From Gemmatimonadota bacterium (GTDB lineage: Bacteria; Gemmatimonadota; Gemmatimonadetes; Gemmatimonadales; Gemmatimonadaceae), in NCBI GenBank assembly GCA_028287225.1, contig JAQBPZ010000335.1, forward strand, positions 1 to 10,186: a DNA stretch of 10,186 nt. Direction: 5' to 3'. Below, piece by piece: positions 1 through 6,291 of the stretch (positions are counted from its first letter, which is position 1; each line of letters begins with the position of its first letter). A program made the translations under genes and the position numbers. Under the pieces are notes generated by a model. It saw nothing but the letters and a program-made list of their open reading frames with translations, did no database searches and had not been told where the DNA came from.

Positions 1-38
1 CGCCCGGACGCTCCGGCCGCACCCCTGCACGCCTCTCC

Positions 39-1424
39 ATGACCGCCCAGTCCCTGCCTCGTGCCGTCAAGCTGGGAATCCAGCTCGCCCTGATGGTCGC
101 CCTCGCCGCCTTCTTCGCCCGCGCGGCCCACGCGCAGCCGCCGGCATCGGCGCCCGTCGGCGCGGATACCACCTTCCGTCTCTCGCTCGGCCAGGCGGTG
201 CGTCTCGCGGCGCGCCAGAACGTGGCGGTCGAGAGTGCCCGCTCGCGGGTGGAGGCCGCCCAGGCCCGCGTGACGCAGCGCCGCGCCGACCTCCTGCCCA
301 ACGTGACCGGCGTCGCCAACGAGCGCCGCTCCACGCTCAACAGCGCGGCGGCCTTTCCCATCGAGCTCCCGTCGCCCGGCATCGATCCCCAGGGGTCCAT
401 CCTCGGTCCCCTCGACGTGTTCGATGCCCGCGCGCGGCTCTCGCAGACGCTGTACGATCCCGCGGCGCGCGCCCGCGTGACGAGCGCGCGCACGAGCGTG
501 CTGGCCGCCAACGCCGACGTCGGACAGTCCGCCGACATCGCCGCGACCCAGGCCGCCAACGCGTACCTCGGCGTGCTTCGGGCCGACGCGGTCTACCGTG
601 CACGCCTCCAGGATTCCACGCTCGCCTCCGAGCTGCTCGGCATCGCCCGGTCGCAGCTGGCGGCGGGCACGGGCGTGGGGCTCGACGTCACGCGCGCCCG
701 CTCGCAGCTGACGGGCGCCCGCGCGCAGCTCATCGTTGCCCGCAATGATCGCGACCGCACGCGCATCGAGCTCTCGCGCACGCTCGGGCTGCCGTTCGTC
801 GGCATCGTGCTCACGGATTCGCTGTCCACGCTGCCGCTCGACGTGGCCACCACGGAGCGCGCCGCCCTCGAGGCGGCATTTCGCGGGCGCAACGACCTCC
901 AGGCTCTCACCCTCCAGGCCGAGGCGGCCCGGCAGCAGGCCCTGTCCATCCGCAAGGAGCGGCTGCCCACTGTCGGAGTGCTCGCCGACTACGGCCTGAG
1001 CCAGCGCAACGGCCGCAGCTTCCTGCCGACGTACGACCTGGGCGTGCAGCTGAGCGTGCCCATCTTCGACGGCTTCCGCCGCGAGGGCCGCGTCGCCGAG
1101 CAGGAGTCGGTGGCGCACGACCTCGAGACCCGCGTGCGGGACCTGCGCGCGCAGGTGGAGGCCGACGTTCGCACCGCCGTGCTCAACCTGACCAGCTCCA
1201 CCGAGGCGGTCGCTGCCGCGCGCGAGCGGCTCGGGCTGGCGGAGCAGGAGGTGGCACAGGCCCGCGAACGATTCCAGGCGGGCGTGGCCGGCAATGCGGA
1301 CGTGATCACCGCCGCGCTGGGCCTCAACAATGCACGCACCCAGCTCGTGGACGCGCTCACCGCGTACCAGGCCTCGCGTGTCGCGCTGGCGCGCGCGCAG
1401 GGCATCGTCTCCACCCTCGACTGA
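39..1424 (+). CDS. TolC-family outer membrane channel protein
   Basis: This 461-residue protein is predicted to form the outer-membrane and periplasmic exit duct of a tripartite efflux or type I secretion pump. A hydrophobic signal peptide spans about residues 12-32, with likely cleavage after AHA at 32/33. Two tandem outer-membrane-efflux (OEP) repeats follow. The first starts with the family-typical LSLGQAVRLAARQNVAV (about 48-64). The second starts near residue 281, carries the beta-strand signature LSVPIFDGF at 338-346, and then a long Ala/Arg/Glu-rich helix to the C-terminus. The length is normal for the family. ATG at 39 gives a complete signal peptide; no clear Shine-Dalgarno precedes it, and only 38 bases of upstream sequence are visible. 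The HlyD-type adaptor begins 52 bases downstream on the same strand, so the two are probably co-transcribed. The substrate cannot be read from the sequence. Confidence 0.93.
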   Translation: MTAQSLPRAVKLGIQLALMVALAAFFARAAHAQPPASAPVGADTTFRLSLGQAVRLAARQNVAVESARSRVEAAQARVTQRRADLLPNVTGVANERRSTLNSAAAFPIELPSPGIDPQGSILGPLDVFDARARLSQTLYDPAARARVTSARTSVLAANADVGQSADIAATQAANAYLGVLRADAVYRARLQDSTLASELLGIARSQLAAGTGVGLDVTRARSQLTGARAQLIVARNDRDRTRIELSRTLGLPFVGIVLTDSLSTLPLDVATTERAALEAAFRGRNDLQALTLQAEAARQQALSIRKERLPTVGVLADYGLSQRNGRSFLPTYDLGVQLSVPIFDGFRREGRVAEQESVAHDLETRVRDLRAQVEADVRTAVLNLTSSTEAVAAARERLGLAEQEVAQARERFQAGVAGNADVITAALGLNNARTQLVDALTAYQASRVALARAQGIVSTLD

Positions 1425-1476
1425 CCACCACCGCGGCGCGACCACGCGCCGCTTCTCCCGCACGCGCGACAGGACC

Positions 1477-2583
1477 ATGGCAACCGCAACACAACCGCAG
1501 AGCAGCACCCCTCACGTCACTCCGCCCGCCGAGCCGGGTCCGTCGGTGAAGCGCCGGATCGTGCTCGGCATCGTCGGCATCGTCCTCCTGTACGGGCTCT
1601 ACTGGGGGGTGGAGCGCTGGCTGTACGGCCGCTCGCACGAGGACACCGACAACGCGCAGGTCGACGGCCATCTCGTGCCGGTCCTCTCCAAGGTCAGCGG
1701 CTACGTCACTCGCGTGAACGTGGCCGAGAACGATCGCGTGCGCGCCGACCAGGTGCTCGTGACCATCGACGAGCGCGAGTTCGCGGTGCGGCTCGCCCAG
1801 GCCGATGCGGATCTGGCGGCGGCCCGGGCCGCGTCTGGCGGCAGCGGCGTGGAAGGGCAGGCACAGGCGGCCGTCGCGAGCGCGAGCGGACAGCAGGCCG
1901 CGCTCAACGCCGGCATCGGCGTCGCCCGCGCCAACCTCGTGAAGGCCGAAGCCGACCTGCGCCGCATGCGCGAGCTGGTGGCGAATCAGGTGGTCTCGCG
2001 CCAGCAGCTCGACGCGGCGCAGGCTGCCGCCGATGCGTCGCGTGCCCAGTACACCGCGGCGCAGAACAATGCCGGCGCCGCCGGTGCCGGCGTCTCCAAC
2101 GCGCAGGCCGGCGTGCGGCTGGCGCAGGCGCGCCTCGCGGCGGCACAGGCCGCGCGCGACAACGCGGCGCTCCAGCTGTCGTACACGAAGATCACCGCGC
2201 CGGTGGGCGGCATCGTGTCGCGCAAGCAGGTGGAAGTCGGGCAGCTCGTGCAGGCCGGACAGCCGCTGCTCACCGTGGTGTCCGACACGGGCGTGTGGGT
2301 GACCGCCAACTTCAAGGAGACGCAGCTCGTGGACCTGCACGTCGGCCAGCCGGTGGAGCTGGACGTGGATGCGTACGGAGGGTGCACGGCGAAGGGGAAG
2401 GTGGAATCGCTCAGCGCGGCCACCGGCGCCAAGTTCGCGCTCCTGCCACCCGACAACGCGACCGGCAACTTCACGAAGGTCGTGCAGCGCGTTCCGGTGC
2501 GCATCGCCATCACCGAGGGATGCGGCAAGGACCGCCCGCTCCGTCCGGGCATGTCCGTGGCGGCGAAGGTGGACGTGAAGTAG
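1477..2583 (+). CDS. HlyD/EmrA-family periplasmic adaptor (membrane fusion protein)
   Basis: This 368-residue adaptor should link an inner-membrane transporter to the TolC-like channel encoded just upstream. A short Pro/Ser/Thr-rich cytoplasmic tail is followed by one membrane segment (about 27-45). The EmrA hallmark EDTDNAQVDGHLVPVLSKVS (55-74) opens the first half of the biotinyl-lipoyl domain. A long Ala/Gln-rich coiled-coil hairpin runs from about 103 to 235. The second lipoyl half is YTKITAPVGGIVSRKQVEVG (236-255), and a beta-barrel region contains LLPPDNATGNFTKVVQRVPV (322-341), as in EmrA/FusE/VceA proteins. The open frame continues upstream to 1330 inside tolC, but ATG 1477 places the start directly before the membrane anchor; only a weak AGGA lies two bases away. 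The protein has just two cysteines, C303 and C349, both in the C-terminal barrel. EmrA adaptors usually work with a DHA2-type MFS pump, which is absent downstream. Confidence 0.93.
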   Translation: MATATQPQSSTPHVTPPAEPGPSVKRRIVLGIVGIVLLYGLYWGVERWLYGRSHEDTDNAQVDGHLVPVLSKVSGYVTRVNVAENDRVRADQVLVTIDEREFAVRLAQADADLAAARAASGGSGVEGQAQAAVASASGQQAALNAGIGVARANLVKAEADLRRMRELVANQVVSRQQLDAAQAAADASRAQYTAAQNNAGAAGAGVSNAQAGVRLAQARLAAAQAARDNAALQLSYTKITAPVGGIVSRKQVEVGQLVQAGQPLLTVVSDTGVWVTANFKETQLVDLHVGQPVELDVDAYGGCTAKGKVESLSAATGAKFALLPPDNATGNFTKVVQRVPVRIAITEGCGKDRPLRPGMSVAAKVDVK

Positions 2584-2589
2584 GAAAGA

Positions 2590-2752
2590 AAAACGAGTAA
2601 CGAGTAACCTGGCGGGCGAGACGGAACGCGCCCTGCCGTCCAGACCAACGCGAAGGACCTGCACTTCTGCCTTTCTGAGGCAGGTGCAGGTCCTTGGTGC
2701 GTTCAGGATGTCAGGTCGCGCCCCGACTCACTCGTGACTCGTTGCTCGTTTT
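2590..2752. repeat. Outer inverted repeat filling the convergent intergenic region
   Basis: The left arm AAAACGAGTAACGAGT (2590-2605) matches the reverse complement of the right arm ACTCGTTGCTCGTTTT (2737-2752) at 15 of 16 positions. The left arm contains two tandem copies of a 7-mer (ACGAGTA), and the right arm has three spaced CTCGT units. The arms begin six bases after the stop codon of the upstream gene and end three bases before that of the convergent gene. The central hairpin at 2653-2695 is nested inside. Paired, the arms give an A-tract/T-tract stem, a layout expected of a bidirectional terminator; a short dispersed repeat element is the alternative. Confidence 0.6.
2653..2695. terminator. 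Strong hairpin between convergent genes, likely bidirectional terminator
   Basis: A perfect 12-bp inverted repeat (AAGGACCTGCAC at 2653-2664 with GTGCAGGTCCTT at 2684-2695) encloses a further 5-bp stem (CTGCC 2667-2671 with GGCAG 2679-2683), offset by a two-base bulge and closed by a 7-base loop. It lies between the stop codons of the adaptor gene (plus) and the zinc-ribbon gene (minus). The pairing is perfect, so it folds equally well in RNA from either strand. No U-tract follows directly; T-runs are supplied only by the outer arms of the larger palindrome. Confidence 0.75.
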
Positions 2753-2755
2753 GCC

Positions 2756-3016
2756 CTACTCGTCCGACGCGTAGACCTCGACTTCGGCCGTGCCGTCGCG
2801 CGCGTACTTCACGTACATGAGCCAGGGCCGGCAGCAGACCTGGCAGTCCTCCACGTACTCCTGCGCGCCGCCGCTGCCCGGGTCCAGGGCGATCTCGTTC
2901 GCCTCCCCGCAATGCGGACAATAAACAAGTGCTTCCGTTTCGGCGGTGCCATCGCCGAGCGGAAATTCCGTTTCGATCTCGTCCTCCGCCCCGTCATCGT
3001 CCCGAAAATCGACCAT
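2756..3016 (-). CDS. CPXCG-motif cysteine-rich (zinc-ribbon-like) small protein
   Basis: The 86-residue product has two cysteine pairs, CPHCGE (C33, C36) and DCQVCCRPW (C58, C61, with C62 beside it), spaced as in the small CPXCG cysteine-rich family. The segment YVEDCQVCCRPWLM is highly typical of that family. Paired cysteines suggest zinc binding; no function is established that I know of. A strongly acidic N-terminal extension of about 30 residues (MVDFRDDDGAEDEIETEFPL) precedes the ribbon, longer than in usual members. I chose ATG at 3016; a TTG at 3067 would add 17 residues (KRQPSHAPPSARYLLA region) that look unlike the family. No Shine-Dalgarno is seen before either start. A TACCTT hexamer ends six bases before the ATG and could be a -10 box for a leaderless transcript, but I see no matching -35. 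It is convergent with the adaptor gene. Confidence 0.85.
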   Translation of the reverse strand: MVDFRDDDGAEDEIETEFPLGDGTAETEALVYCPHCGEANEIALDPGSGGAQEYVEDCQVCCRPWLMYVKYARDGTAEVEVYASDE

Positions 3017-3143
3017 GGCCAGAAGGTAGCGCGCCGAGGGTGGCGCATGCGAGGGCTGTCTCTTCAAATCGAAACAGCGGCGTCCACCGCGGGTGACACC
3101 TCCCCGTTCCGTGCCGGTCGCAAGTCGTTGGGCAGAAACAAGT

Positions 3144-3159
3144 TGTGATCTGCGTCACC
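3144..3159. promoter_or_regulatory. CRP/FNR-like palindromic operator candidate
   Basis: The sequence TGTGATCTGCGTCACC has perfect GTGA-N6-TCAC dyad symmetry and matches the classical CRP consensus TGTGA-N6-TCACA except at the last base. It lies 59 bases before the lpoB start codon, in the intergenic region shared with the divergent zinc-ribbon gene. This location suits control of the lipoprotein operon by a CRP/FNR-superfamily regulator. I cannot identify a clear -35/-10 pair around it. The rest of the 202-base gap (3017-3218) shows no other structure I can support. Confidence 0.4.
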
Positions 3160-3206
3160 ACTGGATCGACCTCTGCCTCCCACCTCGTCGAACGCAGGCA
3201 CTCCCC

Positions 3207-3212
3207 AGGAGA
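3207..3212 (+). promoter_or_regulatory. Ribosome binding site deciding the lpoB start
   Basis: AGGAGA ends six bases before ATG 3219. It supports that start over the longer open frame reaching back to 3093, which would place charged sequence ahead of the lipoprotein signal. Confidence 0.8.
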
Positions 3213-3218
3213 CCCATC

Positions 3219-3839
3219 ATGCTGCCAACCCAGATTCGTCGCCGTGCCATCACCGCCTTCGGCGGAGCCCTCCTCGTGGCGGTCGCCGGATGCGCGAGCA
3301 CCCGCGTGTCGCGCATCGAGCCGAACGCCGTGACCGACCTGTCCGGCCGCTGGAACGACACCGATTCCCGGCTCGTCGCCAACCAGCTCATCGAGCAGAC
3401 GCTCGCCGCCGGCTGGACCAAGCGCTACACGGACACCCATGGCGGCGAGGCGCCGGCCGTGCTGGTGGGCGGCTTCACGAACCGGACGATGGAGCACATC
3501 CCCGTCGGCACGTTCGTGAAGGACATCGAGAACGCCCTCATCAGCACCGGCGCCGCGCGCGTCGTGGCGTCGGGTGCCGAACGCGGTGACATCCGCGCCG
3601 AGCGGAAGGACCAGCAGCAGAACGCCCGTGCCGACACGCGCTCGAAGCTGGGCCAGGAGCTCGGCGCGCGGTACGTGCTCGCCGGCGAGCTGCAGGCGAT
3701 CGAGGACGTCGAGGGGCGCGAGCGCATCGTGTTCTACCAGGTGGATGCCTCGCTCATCGACCTGGAGACCAATGCCAAGGTCTGGGTGGGACAGAAGAAG
3801 ATCAAGAAGTACATCGAGCGCGCCCGCTTCACCCTCTGA
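3219..3839 (+). CDS. lpoB: Penicillin-binding protein activator LpoB family lipoprotein
   Basis: This 206-residue predicted outer-membrane lipoprotein belongs to the LpoB family. In E. coli the family member crosses the periplasm to activate the peptidoglycan synthase PBP1B. The basic n-region (QIRRR), a hydrophobic core and the lipobox VAGC give lipidation at C25. Family-typical segments follow in order: DLSGRWNDTDSR (40-51), VLVGGFTNRTMEHIPVGTFV (81-100), a helix with RAERKDQQQNA (126-136), LGQELGARYVLAGEL (144-158), and YQVDASLIDLETNAKVWVGQ (173-192) before KKIKK. There is almost no linker between the lipid anchor and the folded domain, unlike the long Pro-rich linker of E. coli LpoB. Whether a PBP with a matching UB2H docking domain exists in this organism is unknown, so the partner is an inference. 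It is the first of three consecutive lipoprotein genes, 21 bases before the next, with a CRP-like palindrome upstream. Confidence 0.9.
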   Translation: MLPTQIRRRAITAFGGALLVAVAGCASTRVSRIEPNAVTDLSGRWNDTDSRLVANQLIEQTLAAGWTKRYTDTHGGEAPAVLVGGFTNRTMEHIPVGTFVKDIENALISTGAARVVASGAERGDIRAERKDQQQNARADTRSKLGQELGARYVLAGELQAIEDVEGRERIVFYQVDASLIDLETNAKVWVGQKKIKKYIERARFTL

Positions 3840-3860
3840 CCCGCACGGAGACAGCCGACC

Positions 3861-4685
3861 ATGTCCAGCCTGAGATTCGCGCACCTGGCGCCGACGCTCT
3901 TCATCACCGCCCTCGCCTCGGCGTGCATGAGCACCAAGCACGTCGACGAGACGCCCATCACGCTCATGCGGAACGGAGACCGTATCGCTGAACCCACGCG
4001 CGCGACGGATGCCGCCACCACCGTGGCGCTCGAGGCACGCATCGAGGGACGCAACAAGCGCGACTCCATCACGGCGGCGGCGTACGCGGGCTGCGCCCCG
4101 CCGGTCTGCGCGGCGCTCGGACGCGGCGAGCTCGCCCTCGGCATGACGGAGGCGCAGGTGCTCGCGGCCACGCGCTCCACGGACCTGTCATGGACGTCGC
4201 GCCGCAGCGGCAACGTGGATGTGCTGGCGCCGCGCGACCTGGAGGCCAGTCCGCGTGACGCGGTGGCGCCCGTGGCGCTCGTGCAGCTCGCGAACGGCGC
4301 TGTCGCCAGCATCACCTATCGCGAGCCGCAGGGGCTGCGGACCGTGAGCTCGGCGGCCGACGTCGACGGAGCCAACCGCGCGCGCGCCGTGGCGCTGAGC
4401 AAGGAAGGCGATGCCCTGGCCGCGGCGGGCGACTTCACCGGCGCGCTCGAGCGCTACGACCGTGCCAGCGTCGTCGACCGTGCCGATGCGGAGCTGCAGT
4501 ACAAGATGGCCACCTCCCTGGACAAGCTGCTCCGTCCCATCGAGGCCGAGCTGCGCTACAAGCTCTTCCTGCACCAGCTGGAGCTGCAGAAGATCGAGGC
4601 GCATGGCAACGCCAATGCGAAGCTCGCCGAGGCGATGCTCGTCGCGCGGGAGCGCATCGTCGTCCTGGAGCGCCGCAACCGGTAG
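3861..4685 (+). CDS. Predicted lipoprotein with BamE/SmpA-like segment and TPR-like repeats
   Basis: I do not recognise this 274-residue protein as a named family. A signal peptide with core LAPTLFITALASA and lipobox ASAC predicts lipidation at C22. The segment GELALGMTEAQVLAATRS (89-106) resembles the N-terminal helix region of BamE/SmpA-fold proteins. It is followed by a strand-like stretch with a tryptophan (WTSRRSGNVDVL, 111-122) and by VQLANGAVASITY (141-153), as expected for the beta part of that fold. From about 173 to 270 the protein is helical: AVALSKEGDALAAAGDFTGA (177-196) looks like a TPR motif, with a second helix pair near 210-243 and a charged C-terminal coil. C78 and C83 (GCAPPVC) could form a disulfide. 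GGAGA at 3847-3851 supports the start. It sits between lpoB and the COG3014 gene, implying a shared role in an envelope complex; the activity is unknown. Confidence 0.8.
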   Translation: MSSLRFAHLAPTLFITALASACMSTKHVDETPITLMRNGDRIAEPTRATDAATTVALEARIEGRNKRDSITAAAYAGCAPPVCAALGRGELALGMTEAQVLAATRSTDLSWTSRRSGNVDVLAPRDLEASPRDAVAPVALVQLANGAVASITYREPQGLRTVSSAADVDGANRARAVALSKEGDALAAAGDFTGALERYDRASVVDRADAELQYKMATSLDKLLRPIEAELRYKLFLHQLELQKIEAHGNANAKLAEAMLVARERIVVLERRNR

Positions 4686-4689
4686 CCCG

Positions 4690-4703
4690 GGGCGCCGGCG
4701 CCC
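4690..4703. other. GC palindrome in the gap between two lipoprotein genes
   Basis: GGGCGCCGGCGCCC is a perfect 14-base palindrome, five bases after the preceding stop. It has no loop; an alternative hairpin pairs CGGGGC (4688-4693) with GCCCCG (4707-4712). It may modulate transcript stability or downstream expression, but a chance origin in such GC-rich DNA is possible. Confidence 0.3.
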
Positions 4704-4751
4704 GCTGCCCCGAAGCTTCCGTCGAAGTCCCCGTCCCCCACCCGTCGAGCC

Positions 4752-6236
4752 ATGCGTCTGCGCATCGGAGTGTTCGTCACCGCGCTCGTCCCCCTGCTGT
4801 CGGGATGTGCGACGCTGCGCGCGACCATCGACGGGTGGAGTGGCGGGCACGGAGGGCTGACCCGGTCCCAGCGCGAGGTACGCGAGGCGCTCGCGGGGCA
4901 GGACTACGCCGTGGCGCTCGCGGCGCGCGAGGATGACGCGCTGCTGCGGTCGCTGATGACCGGCGCCACGACCTTCTACGCGGCGCAGTACGCGCGCAGC
5001 GCCGCGCTGCTCGACACCGCGGCACTGCTGTCCGACGAACGGCTCACCGCCAGCGTGTCGAAGAATGCCCTGTCGCTCATGACGAACGACATGGCGCGGC
5101 CTTACCAGGTGCGCCGCACCGAGCGGCTGTTCGTGCCGTACTACGGCATGCTGGCGTATGCCCGCCTGGGCCAGTGGGAGGATGCTGCCGTGGAAGCGCG
5201 TCGCATGGTGGCGCTCCTCGCGGCCTTCCGCAGCGACCGGGACGACGCCGAGCGCGCGCTGCACGCGAGCATGCACTACCTGGCCGGCGCGGTGTTCGAG
5301 CATGCCGGCGAGGCGGCGGACGCGCGCGTGGCATACCGGAATGCGCATGCGCTGGTCGATGCGTATCCGGAGCAGGGAGTGCCGGCCACTGCAGAGGAGG
5401 GCGACGTCCTCGTGGTGATCGAGCGCGGGTTCGTCGCCCATCGGGCCACGGAGACGATTCACATCGCGCTGGGGCATGACGATCGTGAGGGGTTGCGCGG
5501 CTCGGACGAGTCGCGGCGTCGTGTCGTCGACCGGATCGTGCAGCGGCTGGCACCGCCGGCAGCCGCGACGAGCGCGGTGCCCGACTTCCGCCAGCGGGAC
5601 GTCGTGGCCGCTCCCGCCGGCTCGGCGGCGGCGGGGCCGCGGGCGGCAGAGACGCACGTGGTCGCGACGCGCGAGGATGGCGACGACGACGTTGACCGGC
5701 CGCGCCGCATCAGCCTCGCTTTTCCCGTCCTTCACCGTTCGGCGCGTCCGTGGGCCGGCCCGCCGCGGCTCCGCCGCGACAGCGCGGGCGTCGTGCCTGC
5801 CGAGTCGCTCGTGCAGCTCTCGGCCAGTGTCGATGACGCGAGCGAGGCGGACGAGCGCCGGGAGCGCGCGGGCGTCATCGCACGCGAGATGGCGCGTGCC
5901 GCGGCGAAGTACTCGGTGCGGAAGGCCATCGAGGACAGGAAGGGGGAGGTCGCCGGACGGATTGCCGAGATCGGCGCCTCCATGCTGGAGCGAGCCGACG
6001 TGCGCTCGTGGCACGTGCTGCCGCAGGAGATCGTCGTGATGCGGCTCCGGCTGCCGCCGGGACAGCATGCGCTCGTCGTGGAGGTCGGCGAGGGCGCCAA
6101 CGCGCGGCAGGTAGATTTGGGGTCCGTGCGCGTGAAGCGCGGCGCCGTGTCACTTGCCGCGGCGCGTTTCTGGCGGGAGCCGGCGTACTCCTCCCACACG
6201 CGCTGCGTGCCGCACGGGATGTCCTGCCCGTACTGA
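4752..6236 (+). CDS. COG3014-family lipoprotein with TPR-like N-terminal half
   Basis: This 494-residue protein has a signal peptide with lipobox LSGC (lipidation at C19). An all-helical TPR-like half spans about 35-205, including YYGMLAYARLGQWEDAAVEA (130-149). The family-like block EEGDVLVVIERGFVAHRATE (215-234) comes next. A low-complexity Ala/Pro/Arg/Asp-rich linker occupies about 266-320. The conserved C-terminal part has AREMARAAAKYSVRKAIEDR (377-396), ERADVRSWHVLPQEI (413-427) and LRLPPGQHALVVEV (432-445). From memory of the family, COG3014 proteins share this ERADxRSWxxLP...LPPG pattern and are often encoded beside LpoB, as here. The function is unknown; the context suggests an envelope assembly partner of LpoB. 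A 20-residue tail after the usual family end contains HTRCVPHGMSC, a His/Cys cluster. No Shine-Dalgarno is visible before ATG 4752, which lies 66 bases after the previous stop. Confidence 0.82.
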   Translation: MRLRIGVFVTALVPLLSGCATLRATIDGWSGGHGGLTRSQREVREALAGQDYAVALAAREDDALLRSLMTGATTFYAAQYARSAALLDTAALLSDERLTASVSKNALSLMTNDMARPYQVRRTERLFVPYYGMLAYARLGQWEDAAVEARRMVALLAAFRSDRDDAERALHASMHYLAGAVFEHAGEAADARVAYRNAHALVDAYPEQGVPATAEEGDVLVVIERGFVAHRATETIHIALGHDDREGLRGSDESRRRVVDRIVQRLAPPAAATSAVPDFRQRDVVAAPAGSAAAGPRAAETHVVATREDGDDDVDRPRRISLAFPVLHRSARPWAGPPRLRRDSAGVVPAESLVQLSASVDDASEADERRERAGVIAREMARAAAKYSVRKAIEDRKGEVAGRIAEIGASMLERADVRSWHVLPQEIVVMRLRLPPGQHALVVEVGEGANARQVDLGSVRVKRGAVSLAAARFWREPAYSSHTRCVPHGMSCPY

Positions 6237-6243
6237 TACGGGC
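6226..6243 (+). other. Stem-loop with the COG3014 stop codon in its loop
   Basis: GCCCGTA (6226-6232) pairs perfectly with TACGGGC (6237-6243) around the tetraloop CTGA, which contains the TGA stop codon at 6234-6236. A G-rich run, not a T-tract, follows, so it is not a classical intrinsic terminator. It also lies just upstream of the RidA start region and may mark the end of the lipoprotein operon. Confidence 0.45.
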
Positions 6244-6291
6244 GGGGTGCACTCACTCAAGCCCATCTGCCTCGTGCCCGCCTGGACTCCA

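Noticed and set aside
1..38. Promoter of the tolC gene
   Set aside because: Only 38 bases are visible and no -10, -35 or operator can be recognised in them.
1330..1476. Upstream extension of the adaptor gene from ATG 1330
   Set aside because: It overlaps tolC by about 95 bases in another frame and adds an Arg/Ser/Thr-rich stretch unlike EmrA N-termini.
1357..2664. Open frame of 435 codons on the minus strand, opposite the adaptor gene
   Set aside because: It mirrors the EmrA-type gene, begins within the terminator region and shows no family motif.
3093..3218. Upstream extension of lpoB
   Set aside because: The extra residues contain no signal and would run through the CRP-like site; AGGAGA and the lipoprotein signal fit ATG 3219.
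2994..3941. Open frame of 315 codons on the minus strand, opposite lpoB
   Set aside because: It overlaps lpoB and the start of the zinc-ribbon gene and has no recognisable motif.
4690..4712. GC-rich palindrome as an intrinsic terminator between the second and third lipoprotein genes
   Set aside because: It has no workable loop in its perfect form and no T-run, and the genes on both sides look co-transcribed.
4188..6068. Open frame of 626 codons on the minus strand, opposite the two TPR-like lipoprotein genes
   Set aside because: Its composition is Arg/His-rich with no domain, signal or ribosome site, and it is antisense to two genes with clear lipoboxes and family motifs.
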